A DNA stretch of 64,000 bases from Caulobacter sp. UNC358MFTsu5.1 (GCF_000712075.1 NZ_JONW01000008.1:62001-126000), one strand, 5' to 3'; positions 43,958 to 52,428 are shown, numbered from the stretch's first letter. Numbers and translations are program-made. Notes: generated by a model from the sequence alone, not told the origin.

Positions 43958-44821
43958 ATGCCGCCACCTCCGGCGATCACCGACGCGTCGGGCCATGCCG
44001 AGACGCCGCGCGAAAGCGCCGGCGCCGACACCGGCCTGATGTCGCAGACCACCGCCTTCCGGCGGGCGGCGGCGCGCGCGCGGCGCAAGCAGGCCCTGGA
44101 CGACCAGAAACGCTCGTTCCTGCGCATGGTCAGCCACGAGCTGCGCACCCCGCTGAACGCGGTGATCGGCTTTTCCGAGATCCTGTCCTGCGAGCTGTAC
44201 GGCCCCCTGGGCGCGCCGCAGTACAAGGAATACGCCACCCTGGTGCACGAGAGCGGCCTGAAGCTGCTGCGGCTGGTCAACCAGATCGTCGAGATCGCCC
44301 GCCTGGAAGGCCACGTCACCGACCTGGACCTGGGCGAGGAGAGTCTGGACGACGCCGTCGAGGACGTGATCCTGCAGCTGCGGGGCGAAGCGGCCGCGCG
44401 TGGGGTCAGCATCGTCGCGCCCGAGGCCGGGACCCTGCCCTGCCTGCGCGCCGACGGCCGCGGCCTGCGCACCATCCTGACCAACCTGCTGCAGAACGCC
44501 CTAACCCACTCGCCGCAGGGCGGGCTGGTGCTGATCGAAGCCAAGCAGATCGGCGGAACCGTCGAGATCGAGATCCGCGACCACGGCGAGGGCGTCGACC
44601 CGGCCGACCTGCCGCGCCTGATCCGCCCGTTCGAGCAGGGCGGCGCCACCCTGACCCGGGAGTCGGAAGGCGCGGGCCTGGGCCTGCCGATCGTCGACCT
44701 GCTGACCCGGGCCATGGACGGGAGCCTGCGGCTGAAATCGACGCCGGGCCACGGGTTCACCGCCGTCGTCACCCTGCCGGAAGCCTCGGCGCGGCATTCG
44801 CTGGCCCGGGCGCGGCCTTAG
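43958..44821 (+). CDS. Soluble histidine kinase, HisKA-HATPase only
   Basis: A 287-residue cytosolic kinase with no membrane segment and no sensory domain beyond a 40-residue N-terminus. Phospho-acceptor His60 lies in SHELRTPLNAVIGFSEIL; NLLQNALTHSPQGG, DHGEGVDPADL and GAGLGLPI form the ATP site. Its dimerisation region (YGPLGAPQYKEYATLVHESGLKLLRLVNQIVEIARLEG) is clearly related to that of the divergent DivJ-like kinase, so the two may share regulators. The ATG at 43958 has GGGAG six bases upstream. Confidence 0.87.
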   Translation: MPPPPAITDASGHAETPRESAGADTGLMSQTTAFRRAAARARRKQALDDQKRSFLRMVSHELRTPLNAVIGFSEILSCELYGPLGAPQYKEYATLVHESGLKLLRLVNQIVEIARLEGHVTDLDLGEESLDDAVEDVILQLRGEAAARGVSIVAPEAGTLPCLRADGRGLRTILTNLLQNALTHSPQGGLVLIEAKQIGGTVEIEIRDHGEGVDPADLPRLIRPFEQGGATLTRESEGAGLGLPIVDLLTRAMDGSLRLKSTPGHGFTAVVTLPEASARHSLARARP

Positions 44822-44859
44822 GCCTTCCCCTTTGGGCCGTGGGGCATTAAGTCCCCGCC

Positions 44860-45282
44860 ATGCAACGCCCCATCGACGCCGCCCTCGACGAACTGGCCGA
44901 CGAGTTCGAACTGCTCGGCGACTGGGAAGAGCGCTATCGCTACGTGATCGAGCTGGGCAAGGAACTGGCCCCGCTGAGCGAGGCCGAGCATTCCGACGCC
45001 AACAAGGTGCGCGGCTGCGCCAGCCAGGTGTGGCTGGTGACCGAGCCCCAGGCCGACGGCACGATCCGGTTCCGGGGCGACAGCGACGCCCACATCGTCG
45101 GCGGCCTGATCGCCATCCTGATGCGGCTCTATTCGGGCCGCCCGGCGCGGGACATCGTCGATTTCGACGCCGCCGCCGCCATGGCGCGGCTGGGCCTGTC
45201 GGAAGCGCTGTCGTCGCAGCGGTCGAACGGTCTGAAGGCGATGGTGGCGCGCATCCAGCGGGACGCGTCGGCGCTGGTCTGA
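44860..45282 (+). CDS. sufE: SufE family cysteine-desulfurase partner
   Basis: A 140-residue protein that accepts persulfide sulfur from SufS for iron-sulfur cluster assembly. The acceptor Cys53 lies in VRGCASQVWL, preceded by NKV, and the family fold is seen in DWEERYRYVIELGKELAPL and GGLIAILMRLYSGRPA. It stands apart from any visible suf operon and follows the soluble kinase gene after 38 bases. Confidence 0.9.
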   Translation: MQRPIDAALDELADEFELLGDWEERYRYVIELGKELAPLSEAEHSDANKVRGCASQVWLVTEPQADGTIRFRGDSDAHIVGGLIAILMRLYSGRPARDIVDFDAAAAMARLGLSEALSSQRSNGLKAMVARIQRDASALV

Positions 45283-45293
45283 TCCTATAAAAT

Positions 45294-45325
45294 CCGCTCA
45301 ACCCGGCGAATGCCGGAATGAGCGG
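45294..45325. repeat. Type C single-hairpin element
   Basis: CCGCTCA and TGAGCGG flank a CCGGCGAATGCCGG stem. It is a minimal relative of the 13640 element, again between convergent genes. Confidence 0.7.
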
Positions 45326-45334
45326 TGTTTAGGC

Positions 45335-45496
45335 TCAGAAGAACCCCGCCCGCGTTCCGATGAACCAGATCGCGATGACGATCAGCACCAGCTGGATCAG
45401 CCAGTTGACCGGCGACGGGATGGGGCTGCGTTGGACCGCATAGAGCGCCAGGCCAAGCAGGATGAGGGCGACGAGGACGACGATCAGGATGCTCAT
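45335..45496 (-). CDS. Small two-helix membrane protein
   Basis: A 53-residue protein read directly from the sequence: MSILIVVLVALILLGLALYAV, a short QRSPIPSP loop, then NWLIQLVLIVIAIWFIGTRAGFF. The loop with Pro residues between two helices resembles DUF3309-type small proteins. A weak purine-rich site precedes the ATG. Confidence 0.65.
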   Translation of the reverse strand: MSILIVVLVALILLGLALYAVQRSPIPSPVNWLIQLVLIVIAIWFIGTRAGFF

Positions 45497-45574
45497 GCCG
45501 ATGTAACCGCCGTGTTTGGCGATAGTTCCACTGACGCTTGAGAAGCCGCGCTCCAGCGCCTATCAGCCCAGGCC

Positions 45575-46513
45575 ATGAGCTTCCGCGTCGCCGCCCTCTA
45601 CCGCTTCACCACCTTCGCCGACCCGCTGACGATCATGCGGCCGCTGTCGAAGCTGTGCTGCGGCCTGGGCGTCAAGGGCACGCTGCTGCTGGCCCGCGAG
45701 GGGATCAACGGCACGATCGCCGGGACGCCCGAGGCGATCGACCAGGTGCTGGACCACATCCGCGCCCTGCCCGGCTGCGACACGCTGGAGCTGAAATTCG
45801 CAACGGCCGAGACCATGCCGTTCCACCGCATGAAGGTGCGGATCAAGCGCGAGATCGTCACCCTGGGGGCCGGCGACCTGGACCCCGCCGCCAACGCCGG
45901 GACCTATGTCGGGCCCGCCGACTGGAACGCCCTGATCGCCCGCGACGACGTGGTGGTGATCGACACCCGCAACGCCTACGAGACCGCCATCGGCACGTTC
46001 GAGGGGGCGATCGACCCGGCCACCGCCAGCTTCAGCGACTTCCCCGCCTGGTTCCGCGCCTTCCGCGAGACCTGGGACCCGGCGGCTCCGCCCAAGGTGG
46101 CGATGTTCTGCACCGGCGGCATCCGCTGCGAGAAGTCGACGGCGTTCCTCAAGAGCGAGGGCGTCGAGGACGTCTTCCACCTGAAAGGCGGCATCCTGAA
46201 CTATCTGGAGACCGTGCCCGCCGACCAGAGCCTGTGGCGTGGCGAGTGCTTCGTGTTCGACGAGCGGGTGGCGGTCGGCCACGGGCTGGAGCCCGGGACC
46301 CACGCCCTGTGCCGGGGCTGCCGCATGCCGGTCAGTCCCGAGGATCGCGCCTCGGCGCACTATGTCGAGGGCGTCTCCTGCCCCGCCTGCCACGACGCCC
46401 GCGACGATGTGGCCAAGGCCCGCTACGCCGAGCGGCACAGGCAGGCGGCCCGGGCGAAGGAACTGGGCATCGAGCACGTCGGGGCCGTGATGCCGCCGCG
46501 CGAAACGGACTGA
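45575..46513 (+). CDS. trhO: tRNA uridine(34) hydroxylase, rhodanese family
   Basis: A 312-residue enzyme that hydroxylates uridine at position 34 of some tRNAs without added cofactor (TrhO, formerly YceA). It has the N-terminal acylphosphatase-like domain (KGTLLLAREGINGTIAGT) and a rhodanese domain with the active-site Cys179 in FCTGGIRCEKS, followed by HLKGGILNYLE. The C-terminal CRGCRMPV and CPAC pairs form a likely zinc site. The ATG is the natural start of this family. Confidence 0.9.
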   Translation: MSFRVAALYRFTTFADPLTIMRPLSKLCCGLGVKGTLLLAREGINGTIAGTPEAIDQVLDHIRALPGCDTLELKFATAETMPFHRMKVRIKREIVTLGAGDLDPAANAGTYVGPADWNALIARDDVVVIDTRNAYETAIGTFEGAIDPATASFSDFPAWFRAFRETWDPAAPPKVAMFCTGGIRCEKSTAFLKSEGVEDVFHLKGGILNYLETVPADQSLWRGECFVFDERVAVGHGLEPGTHALCRGCRMPVSPEDRASAHYVEGVSCPACHDARDDVAKARYAERHRQAARAKELGIEHVGAVMPPRETD

Positions 46514-46577
46514 CGGCGGCGGATCATCCCCGCCGGCCCCGCGTTATCGAGGCTCCTCTTTCTCCAAGGAGCCACCC

Positions 46578-46934
46578 ATGGCCGCCTACGACGCCTCCTA
46601 CGGCACGCCCGCCGCCGCCCGCCAGGGCCTGCTGTCCAGCCTGTCCGACAAGATTTCGGGCCTCTTCCAGAAGGCGCCCGCCGATCCCTACGCGGTCCAG
46701 CCGCCGGCCGACTACGCCCTCAAGCCCGACGCCCAGGGCCGGATCACGCTGGCCGGCCGCAAGGTGCCGCTGGCCCTCGCCCTGGTGGGCGCCGGCGCCG
46801 TGGCCGCCCTGCTGATCAACCGCCGCACGCGCGGTCCGACCCTGGCCGCCGCCACCACCGCCTGGGGCTTCCTGGGCGCGCAGGCCTCGACGCTGAAGTC
46901 GCGCTTCGAACCTTCCGAGTCCGCCCCGCGTTAG
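46578..46934 (+). CDS. Small membrane-associated protein, possible stress response
   Basis: A 118-residue protein with an AAGGAG site seven bases before the ATG. One hydrophobic segment (VPLALALVGAGAVAALLI) lies in the middle; the rest is polar. It is followed after 42 bases by a PA2169-family gene with an equally strong site, and the pair looks like a stress-induced operon. Family not recognised. Confidence 0.65.
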   Translation: MAAYDASYGTPAAARQGLLSSLSDKISGLFQKAPADPYAVQPPADYALKPDAQGRITLAGRKVPLALALVGAGAVAALLINRRTRGPTLAAATTAWGFLGAQASTLKSRFEPSESAPR

Positions 46935-46976
46935 GCCTCCCCCACGCAACCCGTCCCCAATCAAGGAGAGCCCCCG

Positions 46977-47429
46977 ATGGCCCACACCAACGAAGACCAC
47001 ATCAAGCTGATCAACAGCCTGGTCGAGACCACCATCGACAGCGCCGACGGCTACGCCGAGGCCGCCAAGGACGCCGACGGCGCCCGCTTCAAGACCCTGT
47101 TCACCCAGCGCGCCCAGGAGCGCCGCTCGGTGGCTTCCGACCTGCAGGACGAGGTCCGCCGCCTGGGCGGCCAGGCCAAGGACGACGGCACGATCCTGGC
47201 CGCCGCCCACCGCGCCTTCGTCAACCTGAAGGACAGCCTGACCAAGGGCGACGAAGCCATCGTCAGCGAGGTCGAGTCCGGCGAGGACTACATCAAGGGC
47301 AAGTTCGAGAAGGCCCTGGCCGACACGGACGTCGACGCCCAGACCCGCGCCGCCATCGAGAAGGCCTGGACCTCGGTCAAGTCCGGCCACGACCAGATGC
47401 GCGACATCAAGCACATGATGAAGCACTAG
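46977..47429 (+). CDS. PA2169/DUF2383 four-helix-bundle protein
   Basis: A 150-residue ferritin-like helical protein: HIKLINSLVETTIDSADGYAEAAKDADGARFKTLFTQRAQERRSVASDLQDEVRRLGG is typical of the PA2169 family. Acidic residues are present on the helices, but the paired ExxH iron ligands of true ferritins are not all evident. Strong AAGGAG site. Its role is unknown; relatives are often induced by stress. Confidence 0.85.
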   Translation: MAHTNEDHIKLINSLVETTIDSADGYAEAAKDADGARFKTLFTQRAQERRSVASDLQDEVRRLGGQAKDDGTILAAAHRAFVNLKDSLTKGDEAIVSEVESGEDYIKGKFEKALADTDVDAQTRAAIEKAWTSVKSGHDQMRDIKHMMKH

Positions 47430-47462
47430 GTCCCGGCCAGAGCTTTCCAAATCTTGGCTCTT

Positions 47463-47577
47463 CCCTCCCCTTTATGGGGAGGGGGACCAGCGAAGCTGGT
47501 GGGTGGGGTCTGCTGACTCAGTAAGCCCCACCCGACCCTGGCTCCGCCAGGGCCACCCTCCCCACAAGGGAGAGGGA
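47463..47577. repeat. Type B-like inverted-repeat element (copy 2)
   Basis: About 115 bp with CCCTCCCCTTTATGGGGAGGG at one end and CCTCCCCACAAGGGAGAGGG at the other, and internal ACCAGCGAAGCTGGT and CCCTGGCTCCGCCAGGG hairpins. It lies between the convergent PA2169 and DUF6456 genes. Confidence 0.7.
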
Positions 47578-47595
47578 CAGACGATCTGGGCGTCA

Positions 47596-48321
47596 TCACG
47601 CCATCCGGTAGTGCATCGCCAGCCGCTGCAGCGCCAGCTTCAGCACCGTCTTGCCGGCCCGCCTGGGCAGGCCCAGTTCGCGCTCCGCGACCTGCAGGGC
47701 CGTCTCGGCCAGGCACACCCGCTCCAGCATCTCGCGCAGGCCCGGCCCCACGGCCGCCAGGGCCGCGGCGATACGGTCCTTGGCCGCCCGGGCCCGCAGG
47801 GCCGGCTCCAGCCTCTGGCCGCCGCCGTCGCCGCGCGGCTGGGCGTCCCAATCCATGGTCAGGCGGCCGATCGAGCCGGCCTTCTGGAAGTCCTCGCGCA
47901 GCCGCTCGCCGGCCAGCAACTCCACGTCCTCCAGCCCGCCGCGCCGGGCCAGCCAGGCCAGGGGCGACTCGCCGAGGTTGGCCTTCAGCACCACGTGCTG
48001 GTCGCTGCCCTCGATCACCACCCGCTCGCCCTCGATCACGCCTGGACGTCCCGGCGGCGGGACCGGCGGCGCCAGCGGCTTGACCAGCCGCCACCCGCCC
48101 TCGCGCCGCGCGGCCAGGGCCCCGTCGCGGGCCAGCACCCGGAACGCCGCCTCGTCCACCGTCAGCATGGCCGCCCGGCGCGGACCGAAGCGGACCACGT
48201 AGCCCAGACCCTTGACCTCGATCAGCGCCCCCGGCCGCCGCAGCAGCCGTTCGGCCCGGCCGGCCAGGCGCTCGGCCTCCAGCATCCGCTGGAACGCCGC
48301 CTCCGTCGCCGCGCCGCTCAT
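47596..48321 (-). CDS. DUF6456 domain-containing protein, putative DNA-binding
   Basis: A 241-residue protein. The C-terminal 75 residues (AAKDRIAAALAAVGPGLREMLERVCLAETALQVAERELGLPRRAGKTVLKLALQRLAMHYRM) match the DUF6456 pattern and read like a helix-turn-helix related to sigma region 4. The N-terminal 100 residues have a mixed fold with no named domain. The ATG overlaps the stop of the DnaA domain-IV-like gene (ATGA), so the two form a coupled operon. No enzyme motif is seen. Confidence 0.8.
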   Translation of the reverse strand: MSGAATEAAFQRMLEAERLAGRAERLLRRPGALIEVKGLGYVVRFGPRRAAMLTVDEAAFRVLARDGALAARREGGWRLVKPLAPPVPPPGRPGVIEGERVVIEGSDQHVVLKANLGESPLAWLARRGGLEDVELLAGERLREDFQKAGSIGRLTMDWDAQPRGDGGGQRLEPALRARAAKDRIAAALAAVGPGLREMLERVCLAETALQVAERELGLPRRAGKTVLKLALQRLAMHYRMA

Positions 48322-48704
48322 CGCTCCGGCCCCAGTTCGGTCAGTTCCGGAATGGCGTCCGGCGCCTGCTTGATGCAGGCCTCCAGCACGCTCATCCGCG
48401 CGTCGAAGTCGGCGTTCTCGCGCATGTCCTCGATGCGGTGGCAGGCGTGGCCGCAGGTGGTGCGGTCGCGGTTGAAGGCGAAGGCCACCCGGATCAGCGG
48501 CCAGTTGAAGTTCACGTGCGCCAGATAGATGGCGATCTGCCGCGCCCGCGCCGCCGCCTTGCTGGTGCGCTTGGTCGACGCGATGTCGGACGGCGCGACG
48601 CCGGTGGCCAGGGCCACCGCGTGGGTGATGAAGGCCGCCGTCAGTTTGTCGCGGCGCGGGTCGGGCGAGATGGCCCACAGATCCTCGAGAGCTTGAGCCA
48701 GCAT
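48318..48704 (-). CDS. DnaA domain-IV-like DNA-binding protein
   Basis: A 128-residue protein consisting essentially of one helix-turn-helix domain like DnaA domain IV: RARQIAIYLAHVNFNWPLIRVAFAFNRDRTTCGHACHRIEDMRE (about residues 54-97), compared with the family ARQIAMYL...IG..FGGRDHTTV.HA..KIE. The ATPase domains of DnaA are absent. Several box-contact positions (R, D and TT/C) are kept while others differ. It may compete with DnaA at replication or promoter sites. The ATG has GGGGGAAG upstream, and a DnaA-box-like sequence lies in its promoter. Confidence 0.85.
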   Translation of the reverse strand: MLAQALEDLWAISPDPRRDKLTAAFITHAVALATGVAPSDIASTKRTSKAAARARQIAIYLAHVNFNWPLIRVAFAFNRDRTTCGHACHRIEDMRENADFDARMSVLEACIKQAPDAIPELTELGPER

Positions 48705-48772
48705 CGGCTTCCCCCTGCGAACGGCGTCCCCGTGACGCCCTCGACCCGAATCCTAGGTCGATATTCCAGGGG

Positions 48773-48781
48773 TGAGGATAA
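48773..48781 (-). promoter_or_regulatory. DnaA-box-like sequence TTATCCTCA
   Basis: One mismatch from the 9-base DnaA box TTATCCACA, read on the minus strand, about 70 bases upstream of the DnaA domain-IV-like start. A single weak box can occur by chance. Confidence 0.35.
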
Positions 48782-48783
48782 CT

Positions 48784-48809
48784 TTCCTATTACGCGCGTC
48801 TAGTAGGAA
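48784..48809. promoter_or_regulatory. Palindrome TTCCTATTA-N8-TAGTAGGAA
   Basis: A 26-bp inverted repeat with one mismatch between 9-base arms, 80-105 bases upstream of the DnaA domain-IV/DUF6456 operon and next to AT-rich promoter-like sequence (ATATAAACC). It looks like an operator for a dimeric regulator. Confidence 0.5.
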
Positions 48810-48844
48810 TATAAACCTTTGATTGCGCTGGACCTGACCCCGCT

Positions 48845-49762
48845 CTATCCCCGCGGCCAGACGGGCATCGAGGCCGTCGGGATGATCGCGCCCTTGCGAG
48901 TCACCACCGCCGCGGCCAGGTCGTGGCCGCGCGCCACGGCGGTCTCGACCGGCAGGCCGGCCAGGCGCGAGGACAGGTAGGCGGCGTTGAAACTGTCGCC
49001 CGCGCCGGTGGTGTCCAGGGCCTTGACCCGGGCCGGGGCCGGGGTGGCGATCCGGCCCTCCGGCGTGTGGACGTTGACCGCGTGGCTCTCGTCGCGCGCC
49101 ACCACCTCGGCGCCGGCCGCGGCCCATTCGGCGGCCAGGTCCTCGGCCTCGCGGCCGTAGAGCGGCCGGCTGTCCTCGCTGCTCAGCGAGACGAAACGGC
49201 ACGACGGCACGACGCCGTCCAGCGCCTCGCGCGCCGCCTCGGGCGAGGCCCACAGGGCCGGGCGGTAGTTGAAGTCCAGGGCCACGGCCACGCCCAGCGA
49301 GTGGACGTAAGCGAGGATGTCCTTCAGCCGCGCGCGGCCGATGTCGCCGATCACCGCCAGGGTCACGCCCGACAGATAGACCAGGTCGCTGGCCTTGGCG
49401 GCGGCGATCAGCTGGTCGGCGGTGTGTTGCGAGAACAGGTCGCGGATGGGCGCGCGCTCGCGCCAGTAGTGGAACTTCCGCTCGCCGTTCTCGTCCAGCA
49501 CGATGGCGTAGAGACCCGGCAGCCGGTTCTCGGCCTCGCGCACCAGCCGGGTGTCCAGCCCTTCGCGGCGCATGGCGGCCAGGGCGCCGTCGCTGAAGGG
49601 ATCGCCCTTGCCCAGGGCCGTGCAGTAGGCGACGTCGTCGCCGAGCCGGGCCATGTAGACGGCGGTGTTGAAGGTGTCGCCCGCGAACCCCATCCGATGC
49701 AGACCCTCGCCCTCCGGCGACAGCTCGACCATGCATTCGCCCAGGACGGTGATCTTGGCCAT
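48845..49762 (-). CDS. kdgK: PfkB-family sugar kinase, probable 2-keto-3-deoxygluconate kinase
   Basis: A 305-residue ribokinase-fold enzyme. GECMVELS (start), GFAGDTFNTAVYMARLG (substrate loop) and DTTGAGDSFNAAYLSSRL (catalytic Asp and anion hole, about residue 258) are intact. GFAGDTFNTAVYLAR and the HYWRERAPIRDLF segment are typical of KDG kinases, which phosphorylate 2-keto-3-deoxygluconate for the Entner-Doudoroff pathway. No sugar operon is adjacent, so the substrate call is by motif only. The ATG at 49762 has AAGGGG upstream. Confidence 0.82.
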   Translation of the reverse strand: MAKITVLGECMVELSPEGEGLHRMGFAGDTFNTAVYMARLGDDVAYCTALGKGDPFSDGALAAMRREGLDTRLVREAENRLPGLYAIVLDENGERKFHYWRERAPIRDLFSQHTADQLIAAAKASDLVYLSGVTLAVIGDIGRARLKDILAYVHSLGVAVALDFNYRPALWASPEAAREALDGVVPSCRFVSLSSEDSRPLYGREAEDLAAEWAAAGAEVVARDESHAVNVHTPEGRIATPAPARVKALDTTGAGDSFNAAYLSSRLAGLPVETAVARGHDLAAAVVTRKGAIIPTASMPVWPRG

Positions 49763-49837
49763 GTGACGGGGTCCCCTTGTTGTCGAGCGCGGTGATAGGC
49801 GCTTTGCCGGCCACGATCCAGGCGGCGGTGGCTCGCC

Positions 49838-49959
49838 CACTGGCCCCCACCTGACCGCTTCGCGGTCTGTCCGCCCCCATAGGGGGCGGAGCCTTCGCGC
49901 CGAGCGCTCTTCCCCCTTCGGGGGAAGACGACCGCGAAGCGGTCCGTAGGGGGCAAGTG
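49838..49959. repeat. Type A intergenic inverted-repeat element (copy 4, reversed)
   Basis: 122 bp with CACTGGCCCCC and GGGGGCAAGTG ends and the four nested hairpins, oriented opposite to the copy at 3959. It lies between kdgK and the DUF885 gene, both on the minus strand. Confidence 0.8.
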
Positions 49960-49974
49960 ATCGCCGCCCGACGC

Positions 49975-51729
49975 CTACCGCTTCCGCGCCGCGATCCACG
50001 CGTCGATCTTGGCCTCCAGCACCGCCAGCGGCAGCGAGCCGTTCAGCAGCACCGCGTCGTGGAAAGCCCGCTCGTCGAACTTGTCGCCCAGCGCCGTCTC
50101 GGCCCGTTTCCGCAGTTCCAGGATCTTCAGCTCGCCCACCTTGTAGGCCAGGGCCTGGCCCGGCCAGGAGACGTAGCGGGCCACCTCGACGTCGATGTTT
50201 GTCGGCGACAGGGCGGTGTTCTCGACGAAGCAGGCCTTGGCCTGGTCCAGCGTCCAATGCTTGGCGTGCAGGCCCGTGTCGGCCACCAGCCGGCAGGCGC
50301 GCCACATCTCGTACGACAGCCGCCCGAACAGCTCGTAGGGGTCGCGATAGATCCCCATCTCCTCGCCCAGCCACTCGGAATAGAGGCCCCAGCCCTCGCC
50401 GTAGGCATTGAAATAGACCGTCTTGCGGAAGTCCGGGACGCCGGTCTGCTCCTGGGCCAGGGCGGTCTGGATGTGGTGGCCGGGCGCGCCCTCGTGCAGC
50501 ACCAGGGCCGGCAGCTCGTACAGCGGCCGCTGGTCTAGGGCCGAGGTGTTGATCATCAGCCCGCCGGCGCGGCCGGTCTTGGGATCGCCCCCGAAATAGC
50601 GGCCGGTGGTGTAGCCCTGCTCGATGCTGGCCGGCACGGGGCGCACGCCGTAGGTCAGGCGCGGCAGGGTCCCGAAGTGGGCGGGCAGTTGGTCGTCGGC
50701 CCGCTTGGCGATCTCGCTGGCTTTCTCCAGCAGCTGCTGGCGGCTGGTGGCGTAGAACCGCGGGTCCTTGCGCAGATAGGCGATGAAGGCCGGCAGGTCG
50801 CCCTGGAAGCCGGCCTGCTTCATCACGACCTCCATCCGCGCGCGGATGCGGGCCACCTCGGACTGGCCCAGGGCGTGGACCTGGTCGGCGGTCATGGTGG
50901 TGGTGGTGTGGCGGCGCACCAGGAAGGCGTAGTAGCGCGCGCCGTCCGGCAGGTCCGACACCGCCAGGCTCTTGGCGGCGTGCGGCAGGTACTCCTGCTC
51001 CATGAAGGTGACGAAGCCGGCGCGGGCGGGGGCGACCCGGTCGGTCACCACCTTGGTCCCCGAGGCCAGCAGGGCGGCCCGGCGATCGGCGGGGATGCTG
51101 GACGGCAGGTCGCGCAGCGGCGCCAGCAGCGGCTCCTCGGCCAGGGGCGTGGCGGCGGTGCGGCGGGCGCGGTCCAGCACAGCCTGGGCGGTTGGCACGG
51201 CCTGTACGAAGCCGGTCGACACGCCGCGCCGGGCGTTGGCGATGTTGGCGGCGTACCAGTCGGGCGTCTGGGCCAGCAGGGCGATCCACTGCTTGGCCTC
51301 TTCCTCGGACTTCAGGTGCATGCCGTTGGCGCGGTACAGCAGGATGACGTCGAAGCCGCCGTCGGTGCTGAACGGCATCCGCGCCTCGTCGAACGACAGG
51401 CCCTCCAGCCGCTCGTCCAGGCTCCATTTCAGGATGGCGTGGGTCAGGCGCTGGTCGGGCTTCAGCGCGGCCAGGTCGACGCCGTCCAGCGCCTGGCGGG
51501 CCGAGGTCAGCAGAGCCTTGCGGTCGGCGTCGGCCTTGGGGCCCACCGGCGGGAACTTGAAGCGCGAGGCGTCGTCGGCCCCGCCCTCGCCGTCGTCCTC
51601 GCCCGCCCCGGCCGCCTCGTAGGCCTTGACCGCCTGGGCCAGCCGGTCGGCGGCGCTGGGCGCGGCCGCGACGGCTACGCCGTTCAGGGCCAGAACCAGG
51701 GCGAGGCCCAGAAGGACGCGCTTGGACAT
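49975..51729 (-). CDS. DUF885 family exported protein (putative metallopeptidase)
   Basis: A 584-residue protein with a signal peptide (RVLLGLALVLALNGVAVA). The DUF885 family signature HEGAPGHHIQ (about residue 405) carries two to three His and a Glu in a zinc-peptidase-like arrangement, and a second conserved block (YFNAYGEGWGLYSEWLGEEMGIY) supplies Glu residues. These proteins resemble M3/M32-type carboxypeptidases, but activity is not established here. The ATG at 51729 has GGGGAG six bases upstream. Confidence 0.87.
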   Translation of the reverse strand: MSKRVLLGLALVLALNGVAVAAAPSAADRLAQAVKAYEAAGAGEDDGEGGADDASRFKFPPVGPKADADRKALLTSARQALDGVDLAALKPDQRLTHAILKWSLDERLEGLSFDEARMPFSTDGGFDVILLYRANGMHLKSEEEAKQWIALLAQTPDWYAANIANARRGVSTGFVQAVPTAQAVLDRARRTAATPLAEEPLLAPLRDLPSSIPADRRAALLASGTKVVTDRVAPARAGFVTFMEQEYLPHAAKSLAVSDLPDGARYYAFLVRRHTTTTMTADQVHALGQSEVARIRARMEVVMKQAGFQGDLPAFIAYLRKDPRFYATSRQQLLEKASEIAKRADDQLPAHFGTLPRLTYGVRPVPASIEQGYTTGRYFGGDPKTGRAGGLMINTSALDQRPLYELPALVLHEGAPGHHIQTALAQEQTGVPDFRKTVYFNAYGEGWGLYSEWLGEEMGIYRDPYELFGRLSYEMWRACRLVADTGLHAKHWTLDQAKACFVENTALSPTNIDVEVARYVSWPGQALAYKVGELKILELRKRAETALGDKFDERAFHDAVLLNGSLPLAVLEAKIDAWIAARKR

Positions 51730-51792
51730 GTAAACTCCCCGCAGGTTCACCACGAGGTTAGATCAGGAATCGCCAGGGACTAGAAGCTCGAC

Positions 51793-52428
51793 CTAGAACG
51801 GCGTCTTGCAGCGGCGGTTGGCGTGCACCCCGCGCAAGAAACCCCGGCGGGCGTAGCCGGCGTCGAGAGCGGCGTTCAGCCGGCGGTCGGCGGGGGCCGC
51901 GCCGGTGACTTCGCGGACCAGGCTGCGGAACGGGATGATCGAGTTGATCACCGTCTTGCCGCCGGCCTCGGCCAGCTTGCCGGCCCGGTTCTCCTTGATC
52001 TCGTTGCCGACCACGAAGTCGTCGCCCAGCACAGCGTTGAGATCGCTGACCTCGGCGGCCAGCTGCTTGCAGGTCTTCAGGCCCTTGAGGCTGTAGGGAT
52101 CGTTCTGCGCCTTGACCAGGATCGGCGGGACCTGGCGCTTCATGATGCCGACGTCGCGCACGGGCTGGGTGCCGATGTCCACCGACTTCTTGCGCACCTC
52201 GGTCCAGCCGCCCGGGTTGGGCTCGGCGCTTTCCGGCGTCGTCGACGAAACCGGGGGCGTCACCTGCTTGGCGGGCTTGGCGCTCCCGGCCTCGGCCGCG
52301 GGCTTCCGGGTCGGATATTCAGGCTTGGCCTGGGCCGCCTGGGCGTGGACCGCCCCCGTCAGCGCTAACAGGGTCGCCAGCGCCGCCATCCGGGCCGCCC
52401 GCGTTCGTTCAAGCTTGAAACAGGTCAT
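51793..52428 (-). CDS. Exported protein of unknown function
   Basis: A 211-residue protein with a signal sequence (MAALATLLALTGAVHAQA preceded by a basic segment), a Pro/Ser/Thr-rich spacer (residues 35-80) and a C-terminal domain with two Cys (LKTCKQLAAEVSDLNAVLGDDFVVGNE and RCKTPF). No family recognised. An internal Met could also be the start. Confidence 0.65.
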   Translation of the reverse strand: MTCFKLERTRAARMAALATLLALTGAVHAQAAQAKPEYPTRKPAAEAGSAKPAKQVTPPVSSTTPESAEPNPGGWTEVRKKSVDIGTQPVRDVGIMKRQVPPILVKAQNDPYSLKGLKTCKQLAAEVSDLNAVLGDDFVVGNEIKENRAGKLAEAGGKTVINSIIPFRSLVREVTGAAPADRRLNAALDAGYARRGFLRGVHANRRCKTPF

